In this document: positions 24,077 to 32,334 of the stretch, in pieces
Numbering within the stretch: position 1 is the first letter of the stretch
How the letters are laid out: every line of letters starts with the position of its first letter
Source: Neptunomonas japonica JAMM 1380
Lineage (GTDB): Bacteria > Pseudomonadota > Gammaproteobacteria > Pseudomonadales > Balneatricaceae
NCBI RefSeq assembly: GCF_016592555.1
Contig: NZ_AP014546.1
Location: 1,550,001-1,614,000 of the forward strand
Reading direction: 5' to 3'
Length of the DNA: 64,000 bases
Notes under the pieces: generated by a model
The model's input: the letters and a program-made list of their open reading frames with translations, nothing else
The model's database searches: none
What the model was told of the DNA's origin: nothing
Made by a program: the position numbers and the translations under genes

Positions 24077-24607
24077 ATGACTTTGCAAGAAGAGGCTGCG
24101 CAATTACTGGCAGAGCATTATGCCAGCGCGCCGAGCGGCGAAGTGCGATATATAACACTAGAACTAAGGCATCCCGCATTTTTAATGGAGGGTTTGCCAT
24201 CGGGTGTTATTCATATTGTTCATGCCCCCGAACCGCTAACGGTGACGCTAGAAAATAATGACGTAGTAACGTGTTTAGCGGGTGCGTTTACGGTCCAATG
24301 GCCTGAAAAAAACACAAAAGGCCGTCGTGATATGCAGCTAGTGATGGATGCTATTAGCACAGATGTGATCGAACAATTAGAAAGAGTTGCAGATTACTCG
24401 CCCCGCACAAAAATAAGCGCCACTGTGCGTGAGTATCTATCAACCATGCTTACTCATCCTGGGCGAATCGAGGCGGGTTTAACCATGCTTAAGCCTTCGG
24501 TGCGGGGTGGCCGTGCTACCAGCACTCTAGTGTTTAGTGACTCTATTAATAAATCTGTTCCTAGTATTCCTTACACGCTTAAAACACACCCCGCGCTAGC
24601 ATCATAA
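24077..24607 (+). CDS. DUF1833-family tail protein
   Basis: A 176-aa protein resembling DUF1833 phage tail proteins: a start helix EEAAQLLAEHYASAP, then VRYITLELRHPAF, and an end FSDSINKSVPSIPYTLKTHP that is characteristic. DUF1833 genes take the place of lambda gpL before the NlpC/P60 gene and probably help form the tail tip. Confidence 0.75.
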   Translation: MTLQEEAAQLLAEHYASAPSGEVRYITLELRHPAFLMEGLPSGVIHIVHAPEPLTVTLENNDVVTCLAGAFTVQWPEKNTKGRRDMQLVMDAISTDVIEQLERVADYSPRTKISATVREYLSTMLTHPGRIEAGLTMLKPSVRGGRATSTLVFSDSINKSVPSIPYTLKTHPALAS

Positions 24608-24625
24608 CCACCCCGGATAACCCAC

Positions 24626-25048
24626 ATGAAAAACAACTACCAATGGTTGAGCGACATGCTCGGCAAGCCGTGGCGTGCTTATGCCACAGGTGAAAATGTT
24701 GAAGGTGTAGAGGCATGGGATTGCTGGGGCGTTGTGGTCCATGCGTTTTATCAGCTTCACGGTGTTGCTTTAGATCGTCATCTAGATATCCCAACCAAAA
24801 GCCCGCGCTCCTTTGTGCGAGTGGTTGCACAAGAAATAACATCAGGCCATTGGCGGCAAATATCCCATCAAAAACATGGCTGTGTTGTGTTGCTGGCTAC
24901 TGCTACTCGTTTTCATCATATCGGTATCTGGCTAGATATAAACGGTGGGCGATTATTACACAGCACTGAAGGTGTTGGTGTGGCGCTAGATAGCTCAGCA
25001 CATTTATCAAATTACAACTTAGTAGAGTACTGGGAATATGTCGGTTAA
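24626..25048 (+). CDS. NlpC/P60 tail peptidase (gpK-like)
   Basis: A 140-aa cysteine peptidase domain. The catalytic Cys is in EAWDCWGVVVHAFY (about residue 33), the His in RFHHIGIWLD (about 97), and a polar residue follows in LLHSTEG. In phages this protein is at the tail tip and cuts peptidoglycan during DNA entry. Only the P60 half of lambda gpK is present (no JAB/Mov34 half). Overlaps the J-like gene by 11 bp. Confidence 0.88.
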   Translation: MKNNYQWLSDMLGKPWRAYATGENVEGVEAWDCWGVVVHAFYQLHGVALDRHLDIPTKSPRSFVRVVAQEITSGHWRQISHQKHGCVVLLATATRFHHIGIWLDINGGRLLHSTEGVGVALDSSAHLSNYNLVEYWEYVG

Positions 25049-28000
25049 AGTCACAGTCCATAAGCACCCGTTAAGCTCAGTCGGCGCTAAAGAATTTGAT
25101 TATGAGCTAGATGTAACATCGGGTATCACACTAGAAGAGCTCGTATTAAAGCTAAACCCTGCTTTTAGACCGGGCACTTATCAGCCTGTTATTGCCCGCA
25201 TCAATGGGGAAGAAATACCCGCCGTTGATTGGGATATTACCCCTTTATGTAGCGGGCAGCACTTAACGCTACGCCCACGCCCGTTTGGATTAGATCCTAT
25301 TAGCTGGGCACTTATTGCCTTTACGGCTGTTACTGCGATATATACCTACACGCAAATGCAGTCCATGCAAGACCTCAATCAAAACCACAAAGACTTACCT
25401 GAGCAATCCCCAACTTATGATTTAAACGCGCAAGGTAATAGCCCTCGCCTTGGTCAGCCTATACCGGTCGGGTATGGGCGCCAGCGTGTGTGGCCTGATT
25501 TTGCGGCAATGCCGTTCAGACGCTTTATAGATGGTGAGCAATATTTATTCCACGTATTCGCTATAGGTCAGGGGGAGAACGCGCTTTCAGAAGCGAAAAT
25601 CGGTAATACTTTGCTCAGTAATTTCGCGAATTACGAGCAGCAAATCTGCCTGCCGGGTGAGCGTGTAACACTGTTTAATCCTGATGTTTATACCTCTAGT
25701 GATGTAAGCAATATTGAGCTGTTCGCGGCTAACGATGAGAAGCATTTGGGTTGGTCTGGCCCTCATACCGTTTCACCTGCGGGGGTGCAAGTTACCACTA
25801 TTGGTGCGGACCTTATCGCACCGCAAGGCTTGGGGCTTCAAGATAAGCAAACCGGCGCATTATCGCAGGTGTCTGTCACTATTGAGGCGGAATATCGTGC
25901 GGTAGATGAAAGCGATAACGGTATTGGTGCCTGGGCGCATCTTGATAGCTGGACATTAACAGGCAAAACCGTTGAAGCGATACGGAAAACGGTCACCACT
26001 GATGTTGCTGTAGGGCGTTATGAAGTCAGAATGCGCCGCAGCTCTGATAGTGCCGGGCCTACTAATATTCGTTTGCAAGACAGTGTTTTTTGGGGTGAGC
26101 TTAAGTGTGATATCGATTCTGACCACACTTATGACCACACCGTATGGGCGGTAAAAATCAAAGTGGACGGGCAGTTATCAGGCCAAAGTGAGCGTCGCTT
26201 CAACGTTATTCGTCAGCGATTATTACCCATTTGGGATGGTACAAACTGGAGCCAGCCACAAGCCACCCGCAGCCCAGCATGGGCCTTTTGTGATCAAGTA
26301 AAGGCCAAATATGGCGGCGAGTATGATGATAACCGCCTAGACTTGCCCGCACTAAAGCGGCTGGCTGATGTGTGGCTTTCACGCAATGATTTTTTTGATT
26401 TCAATATAGATACAAAAAGCTCGCTTGATGCTGTTCTGCAGATGATAGCCAAAGCAGGGCGCGCCGAAAAAATCGAATACAAAGGTGTGTATTCAATGGT
26501 GCGAGATGAGCCAAAGATAGTGCCAGACTATATGTTTGGCATGACAGAGATTATCTCCGGCTCTTTTGATCTGCAATACGACACGATGGATCAATGGGGA
26601 AATGATTCTGTAGAAATGGAATACCGCGACGCTGATACCGGTATGCCTGTGCAAGTACTGTGCGTACTGCCCGGTAAAGCAGGCATAAACCCTGTTAAGC
26701 TAAAACGCGACGGCATTACCAACCACGCACAAGCCTACCGTGAGGGCATGTTTGAAGCCGCTAAGAGCGAATACCGCAACCGTATTTGTCAGTTCAAAAC
26801 CGAGCTTTCTGGTGGATTACCCGAAAAAGGCAGCTGTGTTGGTGTTAGTCATTACTCAAGCAACTGGGGAACCAGCGGCGAAGTATTAGCCGTTGCTGAT
26901 AACGGCGATGGATCGCAAACATTAACGCTATCAGAGCACGCTATTTTTGAAGCAGGCAAAACTTACGTCGTGAGCTTGGCTGATAAGCTGCAGCAGCCCC
27001 AAGGCCCATACGTCGTAACAGCGGGCAATAATGCGAATCAAATAGTTATTAGTAGCACGCACAATGCCAGTATCTATACAGGCTTTAAGCGCAAGCGCAC
27101 CTCGTTTATGCTTGGTGAAGCTAACAAGCACCATCGCCGGTTTTTAATGCGCACCTCGCGCCCTGCAGGACCTTATAAGTTTAGCTTTACGGGCGAATAC
27201 GACGACCCGCGCGTACATGAAATTGACGACCTAATTGCAGATGGCACAATTAACATTCCGCCAGGCACCACGATTAATGAAAATGCGTTATCACTGGTTA
27301 CAGGTTTAAATGTTTCTTACAGCGGCACAGCGTCGCAACCTATTGTTAAATTTGGCTGGAACTCTGTTGATGATGCAACCAGCTATATATTGCAGATATC
27401 ACACGATAACGGCAGCACATGGCAGCCGTTCGGCACAAGTTCTGTGCTCACTCTCACTAAAAACGTAGATCCTGCAGCGGCAGTTGTGCGAATAGCCGCG
27501 CGTAATGAAGATATTATCGGTGGGTGGGCAACACTTAATATACTGCCTGGTATTACATCTTTGCCGGTCCCACCCGCACCCACTGGCTTTAGTGTGGTTG
27601 GCAAAACGGTATCAGTAGAATGTGTGTGGGATGATGCAACCGACCAGTATTTAAACCACTCACACACAGAGCTTTGGCGTAGCGGAACAAACGATATTGA
27701 AACAGCAGGTATCGTAAAGCCCGTTATCCACACACGCTACACAGATACCGTCGATCCCGGCAGTAGTTTGTATTATTGGATTAGGCACGTTAGCAAGGCC
27801 GATGTGCCAGGACCATTTAACGCGGAAGCGGGAGCGCATGTAGAAACCGGCACAGACCCTGCAGCAATATTAGAACTACTGGAAGGAAAGCTAACAGCAA
27901 CACAGCTTCATTCTGATATATCCGAGCCGTTAAATGATTTCACGGAGCAGCAATCTGTATTTGTTAAAGTTAGCACTCCCACTCAAGCGGCGGGGTATGG

Positions 28001-28577
28001 CATATCATTAGAGTCAGATGGGGAAGGGGGCTATATAAGCCAATTTCTCGCGATTGCGGATAGGTTTGGTTTTTTCCATCCAGCGGCTGCAAATGCTTTG
28101 GTTTTCGGTATTTCCAATGGACGCACTGTGATGAGCGGTGCCGATATAGAAGACGCTAGCATTAACACCCTGCAGCTAGCAGGGCAGGCGGTAACTATTC
28201 CGGCATCTGCGGAAGTATCGGGCACTAAAACACTGCTTCATCAAACATATACTGCTGTGAGTAAATTGTTTTCATCTGTAGGGAAGCCCGTGTTTATATC
28301 GGGATGCGTGGTTTTTAGAGGACAGCAAGTAGAAAGTACTATCACGTTAAAGCGCGGCACAACGGTATTAAAATCATTCCCTGTGGTTGTGAGAGGATAC
28401 GACTCAGCACCTGGGTCTGATCACCCTATTTATGTGGATGGTTATCTTGCTGTGCCTATTGTAGATAGAGATGACCCGCCTGCGGGTGATTTTGTTTACT
28501 CAATCGTGGTAACGGCAACAAATTCAACAAAGATATCAAACAGAGTTATTACGCTAATCGGAGTAAAAGATACGTGA
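25038..28577 (+). CDS. Tip attachment protein, gpI-gpJ fusion
   Basis: A 1179-aa protein. Residues 1-110 look like lambda gpI (TLEELVLKLNPAFRPGTYQP, then a hydrophobic segment ISWALIAFTAVTAIYTY). From about 135 the TipJ-type region begins (PRLGQPIPVGYGRQRVWPDF). Fibronectin-III-like repeats lie at about 745-940 (ATSYILQISHDNGSTWQPF; LWRSGTNDIETAG). The C-terminus (about 955-1179) is variable and carries the likely receptor-binding part. It forms the central tail tip; no separate gpI gene exists nearby. Confidence 0.87.
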   Translation: MSVKVTVHKHPLSSVGAKEFDYELDVTSGITLEELVLKLNPAFRPGTYQPVIARINGEEIPAVDWDITPLCSGQHLTLRPRPFGLDPISWALIAFTAVTAIYTYTQMQSMQDLNQNHKDLPEQSPTYDLNAQGNSPRLGQPIPVGYGRQRVWPDFAAMPFRRFIDGEQYLFHVFAIGQGENALSEAKIGNTLLSNFANYEQQICLPGERVTLFNPDVYTSSDVSNIELFAANDEKHLGWSGPHTVSPAGVQVTTIGADLIAPQGLGLQDKQTGALSQVSVTIEAEYRAVDESDNGIGAWAHLDSWTLTGKTVEAIRKTVTTDVAVGRYEVRMRRSSDSAGPTNIRLQDSVFWGELKCDIDSDHTYDHTVWAVKIKVDGQLSGQSERRFNVIRQRLLPIWDGTNWSQPQATRSPAWAFCDQVKAKYGGEYDDNRLDLPALKRLADVWLSRNDFFDFNIDTKSSLDAVLQMIAKAGRAEKIEYKGVYSMVRDEPKIVPDYMFGMTEIISGSFDLQYDTMDQWGNDSVEMEYRDADTGMPVQVLCVLPGKAGINPVKLKRDGITNHAQAYREGMFEAAKSEYRNRICQFKTELSGGLPEKGSCVGVSHYSSNWGTSGEVLAVADNGDGSQTLTLSEHAIFEAGKTYVVSLADKLQQPQGPYVVTAGNNANQIVISSTHNASIYTGFKRKRTSFMLGEANKHHRRFLMRTSRPAGPYKFSFTGEYDDPRVHEIDDLIADGTINIPPGTTINENALSLVTGLNVSYSGTASQPIVKFGWNSVDDATSYILQISHDNGSTWQPFGTSSVLTLTKNVDPAAAVVRIAARNEDIIGGWATLNILPGITSLPVPPAPTGFSVVGKTVSVECVWDDATDQYLNHSHTELWRSGTNDIETAGIVKPVIHTRYTDTVDPGSSLYYWIRHVSKADVPGPFNAEAGAHVETGTDPAAILELLEGKLTATQLHSDISEPLNDFTEQQSVFVKVSTPTQAAGYGISLESDGEGGYISQFLAIADRFGFFHPAAANALVFGISNGRTVMSGADIEDASINTLQLAGQAVTIPASAEVSGTKTLLHQTYTAVSKLFSSVGKPVFISGCVVFRGQQVESTITLKRGTTVLKSFPVVVRGYDSAPGSDHPIYVDGYLAVPIVDRDDPPAGDFVYSIVVTATNSTKISNRVITLIGVKDT

Positions 28578-28957
28578 GTAATAATATACGAGCACTTATT
28601 TATGATTTAGCCACAGGCGAGGTCTTGAAAATGGCTGCTGATACACCGCTTCTGCTCTCGAAAGAGGCGGGCATAAGTGGTGGCTGGGTGGCGGCAGATG
28701 AAGGCGACACGGACGAAAATAGTTATATGGATGTAACCACTTCGCCGCATTCAAAGCACCGTAAAATGGATTACACGCTAGAGACACACCCTGTTCCTTG
28801 CACTGCAATTATTGAAGGTGTTGAGTACTCTATAACAGAGCCAATGAATTTTGCTTTTGTGCCCGGTCCGGTGGCTGTTGATTACGAAATTATCATTAAC
28901 GGTGGCATTCAATATTTAGAAAAGGAGTTTATTGTTCATGAAAACGCTGCTACATAA
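28574..28957 (+). CDS. Phage tail-end accessory protein
   Basis: A 127-aa protein from GTG 28574 (GTGA overlap with the J-like stop). It is beta-rich with repeated aromatic or Gly turns (GGWVAADEGDTDENSYMDV). No family recognised. Its location just after the tip gene suggests a fibre-associated or chaperone role. Confidence 0.5.
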   Translation: MSNNIRALIYDLATGEVLKMAADTPLLLSKEAGISGGWVAADEGDTDENSYMDVTTSPHSKHRKMDYTLETHPVPCTAIIEGVEYSITEPMNFAFVPGPVAVDYEIIINGGIQYLEKEFIVHENAAT

Positions 28958-29225
28958 CTCGCCGCCTGAGATTTTAGCTTTACGCAAAAAGGCACATAGA
29001 GACAGCGAGGTTTCAAAAATACTCGTCACGACCTCTACAGGTAAAGTTTTTGATGGTGATGAGAAGTCTCAGGATCGAATGGCGCGTGTTGTTGCTGTAG
29101 GTGAGGCAGGAATGACCACTCAATGGAAAATGGCAGATAACTCAACTCAAACCGCAACATGGGAAGAAATAAAAGAGGCGCTTTTACTAGCAGGGCAAGC
29201 CCAAACTAACGTTTGGGTTGCGTAA
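28938..29225 (+). CDS. DUF4376-like fibre-associated protein
   Basis: A 95-aa protein. ATG 28938 is used; a TTG at 28932 sits closer to AAGGAG and is possible. The core KVFDGDEKSQDRMARVVAV and TTQWKMADNSTQTATWEEIKEAL matches the DUF4376 pattern found at the ends of tail fibres or fibre-assembly proteins. Last rightward structural gene of the prophage. Confidence 0.7.
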   Translation: MKTLLHNSPPEILALRKKAHRDSEVSKILVTTSTGKVFDGDEKSQDRMARVVAVGEAGMTTQWKMADNSTQTATWEEIKEALLLAGQAQTNVWVA

Positions 29226-29235
29226 CTATAGCCTC

Positions 29236-29532
29236 TTATTTCTCTAGCAGCTTTAAAACCGCTTTCCTCTTTTCTTCGCTTAGCTCTCTGAGCCATTTTA
29301 TTACTGCTTTCTCATCATTTGTTAGCGTGTCCATGTGCTTCCCTGTGATATACCACGTTGTGTTTATTCCCAATACAGAGCATAGACGCTCTACAACAGT
29401 AAGAGAATTTGGCTCTGTATCTTTTTCCCAGTGCCGATACGTTGAAACGGCTATTGATAATTTATTGGCTACTTCCTGTTGTGTTAGATTCAGCTTCCTC
29501 CTTGCTTGCTTTAGTCGGAAATGCTTACTCAT
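29236..29532 (-). CDS. XRE-family regulator at prophage right end
   Basis: A 98-aa protein. The HTH_3 domain is at residues 6-60 (RLKQARRKLNLTQQEVANKLSIAVSTYRHWEKD), followed by a short helical tail with LSEEKRKAVLKLLEK. It faces the late operon and begins 10 bp from it, so it is a separate lysogenically expressed unit (moron type). It may regulate itself or host genes; it has no peptidase domain. Confidence 0.85.
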   Translation of the reverse strand: MSKHFRLKQARRKLNLTQQEVANKLSIAVSTYRHWEKDTEPNSLTVVERLCSVLGINTTWYITGKHMDTLTNDEKAVIKWLRELSEEKRKAVLKLLEK

Positions 29533-29741
29533 ACACGCAACTCGTTTTTATATCTTGTTTGAATCAGTGTAGCTTAATAATTGACTACTCGTTCCACAAT
29601 TGGCGTACAGGGTGCGACAACCATAGAGATATTTAAAAAAAGTAACGTCCCGAACGCTATTGGTTTGCACCGAGTGTGCGTTTTAATGATCATGTTGGTG
29701 GGTGTGACACGGCGTCGCAATGGAGAGACAGGGAGGCTTTA

Positions 29742-29918
29742 ATGCAATCGGTTATTCAAAAGATAGAAACAGATATGGATATTGATATGTGCCTTGGTGT
29801 GCTTTCAGCACTACTTACTCATAACGGGTTAGATTTAATTAGTCAGGATGACATGCATTCGTGCTTAAAGGTGCTAGATGAAAAACTACGGAAAATTAGA
29901 GGGGAGGGGGAAGCTTGA
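29742..29918 (+). CDS. 58-aa unknown prophage-end protein
   Basis: From ATG 29742, preceded by GGGAGG about 8 nt upstream. MQSVIQKIETDMDIDMCLGV then an acidic-helical core LLTHNGLDLISQDDMHSCLKVLDEKL. No family recognised. A hairpin with a weak T-rich tail follows the stop. Confidence 0.5.
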   Translation: MQSVIQKIETDMDIDMCLGVLSALLTHNGLDLISQDDMHSCLKVLDEKLRKIRGEGEA

Positions 29919-29921
29919 AAG

Positions 29922-30098
29922 CTAGCCCCTGCTTAGGGGCTCTGTTTCTTTAGTAACTTCTTTAACTTCGCTAGCAACCTCTTTTGCAGCTTCAGCAATA
30001 GGCTTCGTTATAGCCCTGGTTAAATCAGCTGTAATTTCAACAGGGGCCGCTACGGTTTCAGCAACATCTTTTACAACACCTATTAAGCTTTTAAACAT
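29922..30098 (-). CDS. 58-aa amphipathic helical protein
   Basis: ATG at 30098 with GGAG about 8 nt upstream on the minus strand. MFKSLIGVVKDVAETVAAPV and then alternating Lys/Glu/Ala/Val heptads (TKPIAEAAKEVASEVKEV). The frame ends in the terminator hairpin. Small helical proteins like this occur near prophage ends; function unknown. Confidence 0.6.
   Translation of the reverse strand: MFKSLIGVVKDVAETVAAPVEITADLTRAITKPIAEAAKEVASEVKEVTKETEPLSRG
29924..29951 (+). terminator. Hairpin between convergent small genes
   Basis: Perfect 7-bp arms AGCCCCT/AGGGGCT around GCTT, followed on the plus strand by CTGTTTCTTT. The U-tract is weak. It may terminate the rightward 58-aa gene. Confidence 0.55.
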
Positions 30099-30239
30099 GG
30101 TTTATTTCTCCTGTGCCGCTCCATTACACAGCTAATATACAGCTGCCTAAATTTAGTAAAACATTGATAAAAAAGGTGTTTATTTAGCATTTATATTAGC
30201 TGGGGAGGGCTTAAGCTTATGATTAATAAAGGATTGCTC

Positions 30240-30288
30240 ACGGACTGCAACTCCGTTAACGCCGGTTCGATTCCGACTCGCGCCTCCA
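30240..30288 (+). tRNA. 3' half of tRNA-Cys (GCA), probable attR
   Basis: The anticodon arm acgga-CTGCAAC-tccgt (anticodon GCA at 30247-30249), a T-arm with loop TTCGATT, and the acceptor end TCGCGCC-T-CCA are present. The matching 5' half (a GGCGCGA acceptor strand and D-arm) is absent upstream, so this is not a functional tRNA gene. A tRNA 3' end at the end of a prophage is the usual attachment-site remnant. The intact gene should be at the other prophage end, outside the window. Confidence 0.8.
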
Positions 30289-30299
30289 TTATTAAAATC

Positions 30300-30321
30300 A
30301 GTCACTTAGGTGGCTTTTTTT
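30300..30321 (+). terminator. Terminator after tRNA-Cys remnant
   Basis: AGTCAC/GTGGCT arms (one G-T pair) around TTAG, followed by seven T residues. It was presumably the native tRNA-Cys terminator before phage integration. Confidence 0.7.
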
Positions 30322-30671
30322 ATGTCTGAAATTTGGTTTCCGACTATTTGTAAATGTAAATTTGCGGTCTTTTTGGCACTGGCTTGCGCACTTTTTGTCA
30401 CACACTCTAAGCCTTACTTCAGCTAAAATTTCCTATCAATAAAACTCTTCTAGTACATATCAATCACTACCTTAACGAACGAAATAAAGTTATCAAATAG
30501 GCTCAGAAATCTAGAGCAACTATCGAGTAATTTCTGTTCAAATATACAGTGTATTTATGGGTTGGCGATATTTATGCTGGTTTTGCATAAATTGTAACGA
30601 GACAAATGCTTGTATTGCTTCAGGTGCTGAGTTAAAAATATAAGTAAATCAGACAGATGGATGTCTAGCAT

Positions 30672-30697
30672 GGGTAGATATACGGACCCCCGTATAT
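30672..30697. repeat. 26-bp dyad repeat, copy 1
   Basis: Copy 1 of GGGTAGATAYACGGACCCCC followed by GTATAT. It contains a perfect 9-bp inverted repeat (gatatacgg/ccgtatatc, 30677-30698). The second copy lies 133 bp downstream. Confidence 0.8.
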
Positions 30698-30753
30698 CAA
30701 TTGTTAATACGCATGCGCGGTTTGTCACGGAGGATACCTCTATATTGCTAAAG
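30698..30753 (+). repeat. 56-bp direct repeat, left copy
   Basis: Begins CAATTGTTAATACGCATGCG and ends CTAAAG. The right copy at 34269-34324 has the same length with about 9 mismatches (roughly 84% identity). The two copies bracket the cassette array. Confidence 0.75.
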
Positions 30754-30804
30754 ATTTTCCTTCCTTTTCAAACGGTTACATCTGTTTTTAACTAATGGCG
30801 GTGA

Positions 30805-30830
30805 GGGTAGATACACGGACCCCCGTATAT
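30805..30830. repeat. 26-bp dyad repeat, copy 2
   Basis: Differs from copy 1 at a single base (T to C). It lies 39 bp before the first cassette gene, so it could form a hairpin in that gene's leader or be a protein-binding site. Confidence 0.8.
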
Positions 30831-30869
30831 ACAAATGTTAGCCGTATATGAACTTATGAGAAAATTTGA

Positions 30870-31820
30870 ATGAAGTGGACAGATTCGGAGTTAATTAAAC
30901 CGCTATCATTAGGAATTATAGAAAATGAAAAATCATATTGGGCAAATCATTTTTATGCTGTCATTGAATGTTTAAATTCACATAAAGGCCCAAAGTATTC
31001 TCCACGACGTATCGAAGGGTTTCCTATTTGGTCGTTGAATGAGTTACGGGGATGCCTCCCTCCAAATTTCTTTGAAAATATTCAGGACTATTTGAAAAAC
31101 TGGGGCTTTCAATATTTTCTTGTTAGCTTTCTAAATCAAAAGGCCTCAAATAATATCGTAAAAGAAATTATCACAAGGCTGGGGAATTTATACGGAGTGA
31201 CATTTGTATCAGGATTATCTGAGTATTCATTTCATATTTCTGGGAATGATTCAGCATTAAGCTTTGATTTAAATGACAGGTTTTCCGAAGTTTTTCCAAT
31301 GAAAGTAGGTTTGAACAAGCCAAACATTCAAACATTAATATCTAATTCTGATATTTGTTTGGTTCTACACAATCCTATCGCCAATGCTAAAGTCGGTATT
31401 TTTGGTGAAATTGAAGGTGTTTACGGAAATAGATTGAGGAATCAATCTTTTTGGGACTCAAAGCAAGATTATTGCGTTTTTAATATTGGCGTCATAAACG
31501 GGAAGGGCAAAGGTTGCTACATTGAAAATTTTCATTTGAATGGAATAAACAGGGTACATGTTTATTTTGAAAAAAATCACTTTGTTGTATCTGATTTTGG
31601 TAAAACGTTAGAATGGTTTAAGCAACTTTTGATATATGGACCTCACTTGAAAATCACATCAGGTATCGATGAATTAGACTTTTTTTTAGATATGCTAAAA
31701 AGATACTGGTTCAAGCCTGCAAGTGAATTACTTGCAGAGTTAACTAGCTATATTGATGGTGAGGATTTGGTTGGGAAATCTGATAAAGCAATATCTATTA
31801 TTACTGATATTAGAGCCTAG
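30870..31820 (+). CDS. Unknown 316-aa cassette protein
   Basis: An AT-rich gene with codon use unlike the flanking prophage and eCIS. No known motif is recognised. Features: a charged N-terminus (MKWTDSELIKPLSLGIIENE), a central SEYSFHISGNDSALSFDLND, several hydrophobic strands (VGIFGEIEGVYGNR), and a helical C-terminus. No signal peptide or membrane helix. It is followed within 16 bp by an attC-like site, which marks it as an integron cassette gene. Many such cassettes encode defence or toxin-antitoxin functions, but nothing here proves this. Confidence 0.7.
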   Translation: MKWTDSELIKPLSLGIIENEKSYWANHFYAVIECLNSHKGPKYSPRRIEGFPIWSLNELRGCLPPNFFENIQDYLKNWGFQYFLVSFLNQKASNNIVKEIITRLGNLYGVTFVSGLSEYSFHISGNDSALSFDLNDRFSEVFPMKVGLNKPNIQTLISNSDICLVLHNPIANAKVGIFGEIEGVYGNRLRNQSFWDSKQDYCVFNIGVINGKGKGCYIENFHLNGINRVHVYFEKNHFVVSDFGKTLEWFKQLLIYGPHLKITSGIDELDFFLDMLKRYWFKPASELLAELTSYIDGEDLVGKSDKAISIITDIRA

Positions 31821-31835
31821 TATCGGAATAAATAC

Positions 31836-31952
31836 GGCTAACAAGCGCTTCCACTGGGACAACTTTTCGCTACGCATTTTTGTGTTGTCGCTGCGCGCCA
31901 GTATTACACAAAAATGCTTCACTACAAGTTGCCCGTGAAGCGGGCGTTAAAT
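31836..31952 (+). repeat. attC-like recombination site 1 (117 bp)
   Basis: The 5' end is GGCTAAC, with arm CGCTTCCACTGGGACAACTT. The 3' end is AAGTTGCCCGTGAAGCGGGC followed by GTTAAAT, which fits the GTTRRRY core. The two arms pair with the extra-helical bases typical of attC, and the ending resembles the GGCGGGCGTTA end of Vibrio repeats. Confidence 0.85.
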
Positions 31953-31962
31953 GGTATAGAGA

Positions 31963-32238
31963 ATGAGAATAGCTGCAATAATATTTTTAGTTATCGCCAT
32001 ATTGAGTCTGATATCTGGGATTGGGTATTTGGCTGTTGGGTTATTGAATGAAAGTTCTGGTCAAAATATGCTCTCCCCTTGGCCTGGAGTCGCTCAGGTA
32101 TTAATAGCTACGTATTTGCTATTATTTTCTTTGCTGTTTTTGAAGAATACAGAAAAGTATAAAAATTATTTTGTAAGTGGGATTTTTCTGTATGGGAGCT
32201 TTGTTATGTTTAGCTTCTATCAGCTAAATACCACTTAA
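31963..32238 (+). CDS. Small cassette-encoded membrane protein
   Basis: A 91-aa protein starting 10 bp after the attC core, with AGAGAA before the ATG, a spacing typical of cassettes. Three hydrophobic segments are seen: IAAIIFLVIAILSLISGIGY, VAQVLIATYLLLFSLLFL, and YFVSGIFLYGSFVMFSFY. The stop lies inside the next attC-like site. Function unknown; an integral inner-membrane protein. Confidence 0.7.
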   Translation: MRIAAIIFLVIAILSLISGIGYLAVGLLNESSGQNMLSPWPGVAQVLIATYLLLFSLLFLKNTEKYKNYFVSGIFLYGSFVMFSFYQLNTT

Positions 32239-32321
32239 CAAATTTGTCAACGATGCCCTTCGGGCTGGACAGCTTTAAGCGTGGCTTCGCCACAAAGCTG
32301 CCCGTTACAAAAACGTTATAT
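32233..32321 (+). repeat. attC-like site 2 (89 bp)
   Basis: Starts ACTTAAC (RYYYAAC) and ends CGTTATAT. Inner arms GGACAGCTTT and AAAGCTGCCC pair, with a GTGGCTTCGCCAC hairpin at the tip and a second GCCCTTCGGGC mini-hairpin. The core GTTATAT departs from GTTRRRY at one position. Confidence 0.75.
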
Positions 32322-32334
32322 TTAGGGAGTAACA

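Larger units (their letters stand above)
30322..30869. other. Non-coding stretch with short repeats
   Basis: About 550 AT-rich bases in which no gene is convincing. It contains two copies of a 26-bp dyad repeat and one copy of a 56-bp repeat that recurs after the cassette array. It may hold the promoter for the first cassette gene. Confidence 0.6.

Noticed and set aside
30240..30288. A functional tRNA-Cys gene
   Set aside because: The 5' acceptor strand and D-arm are missing upstream.
30837..30843. GTTAGCC before the first cassette gene as a left recombination core
   Set aside because: It breaks the GTTRRRY rule at one position and has no attI- or attC-like surroundings.
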